DNA from: Clostridia bacterium
Lineage (GTDB): Bacteria; Bacillota; DSM-521; Neomoorellales; Neomoorellaceae
Length of the DNA: 6,534 nt
Direction of reading: 5' to 3'
NCBI GenBank assembly: GCA_012727745.1
Contig: JAAYGJ010000247.1
Location: 1 to 6,534 of the forward strand
Part shown: positions 6,501-6,534 of the stretch, piece by piece
Numbering within the stretch: position 1 is the first letter of the stretch
Layout of the letters: every line of letters starts with the position of its first letter
Position numbers and translations under genes: made by a program
Notes under the pieces: generated by a model
Database searches by the model: none
What the model was told of the DNA's origin: nothing
What the model saw: the letters and a program-made list of their open reading frames with translations, nothing else

Positions 6501-6534
6501 TTGCAAACGACTCTGTATTTACGTATTTACGGGA
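6501..6534 (+). CDS. Possible start of another gene (cut by window edge)
   Basis: TTG at 6501 opens a frame that stays open to the edge (MQTTLYLRIYG). AAAAGGG (6484-6490) lies 10 nt upstream as a possible ribosome binding site, and the gap after tldE is only 30 nt. Eleven residues are too few to name a product. The same bases contain a perfect tandem octamer, which could instead mean a non-coding repeat. Confidence 0.22.
   Translation, partial: MQTTLYLRIYG
6516..6531 (+). repeat. Tandem octamer TATTTACG x2 at the 3' edge
   Basis: TATTTACG at 6516-6523 is followed at once by an identical copy at 6524-6531, with GGGA beyond to the edge. Two units only; whether it continues cannot be seen. Confidence 0.5.

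Noticed and set aside
1..6534. CRISPR array, tRNA/rRNA genes, transposase or attachment sites
   Set aside because: I saw no regularly spaced repeats, cloverleaf-like sequence, transposase motif or terminal inverted repeats. Nearly all bases are accounted for by the co-directional genes.

Overview
The window (about 54% G+C by impression, not computed) carries a compact block of genes, all on the + strand. The dense spacing, ATGA overlaps, strong AGGAGG-type ribosome binding sites and gene content fit a spore-forming-type Firmicute, probably a clostridial (Moorella/Peptococcaceae-like) lineage. This taxonomic call is an inference; there is no rRNA or other marker here to fix it.

Region 1 (2-3532) is a type IV pilus / type II-secretion-like assembly locus. 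It opens with the C-terminal nine-tenths or so of a prepilin peptidase (PilD). A 197-bp spacer follows, with a polypurine tract and, embedded in its 3' half, a 33-codon small ORF. Next come three minor pseudopilins of GspH/FimT, GspI/PilV and GspJ/PilW type, each with a class III prepilin leader, and a large fourth protein with a PilX/GspK-like N-terminus lacking Glu5 and a long glycine-rich, probably beta-solenoid C-terminal domain. The H-I-J genes are joined by 4-nt ATGA overlaps. The natural reading is that PilD cleaves the leaders and the four proteins form a pilus- or pseudopilus-tip priming complex, with the large protein as the cap or exposed tip.

Region 2 (3533-3714) is a non-coding spacer with a candidate extended -10 promoter, an inverted-repeat set and a repeated 11-mer.

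Region 3 (3715-6470) is a tldD-tldE pair (1-nt TAATG overlap) encoding the two subunits of the TldD/TldE metalloprotease. The zinc-site HExxxH and downstream Cys are present in TldD and absent from TldE, as expected. No peptide substrate or RiPP modification gene is visible.

The last 64 bases (6471-6534) hold a possible TTG start of another gene and a perfect tandem octamer at the very edge.

Most of the window is conventional. The items most worth a second look are the small ORF with a consensus Shine-Dalgarno that ends in an ATGA overlap with the first pseudopilin gene, the polypurine tract beside it, and the beta-rich tip protein.
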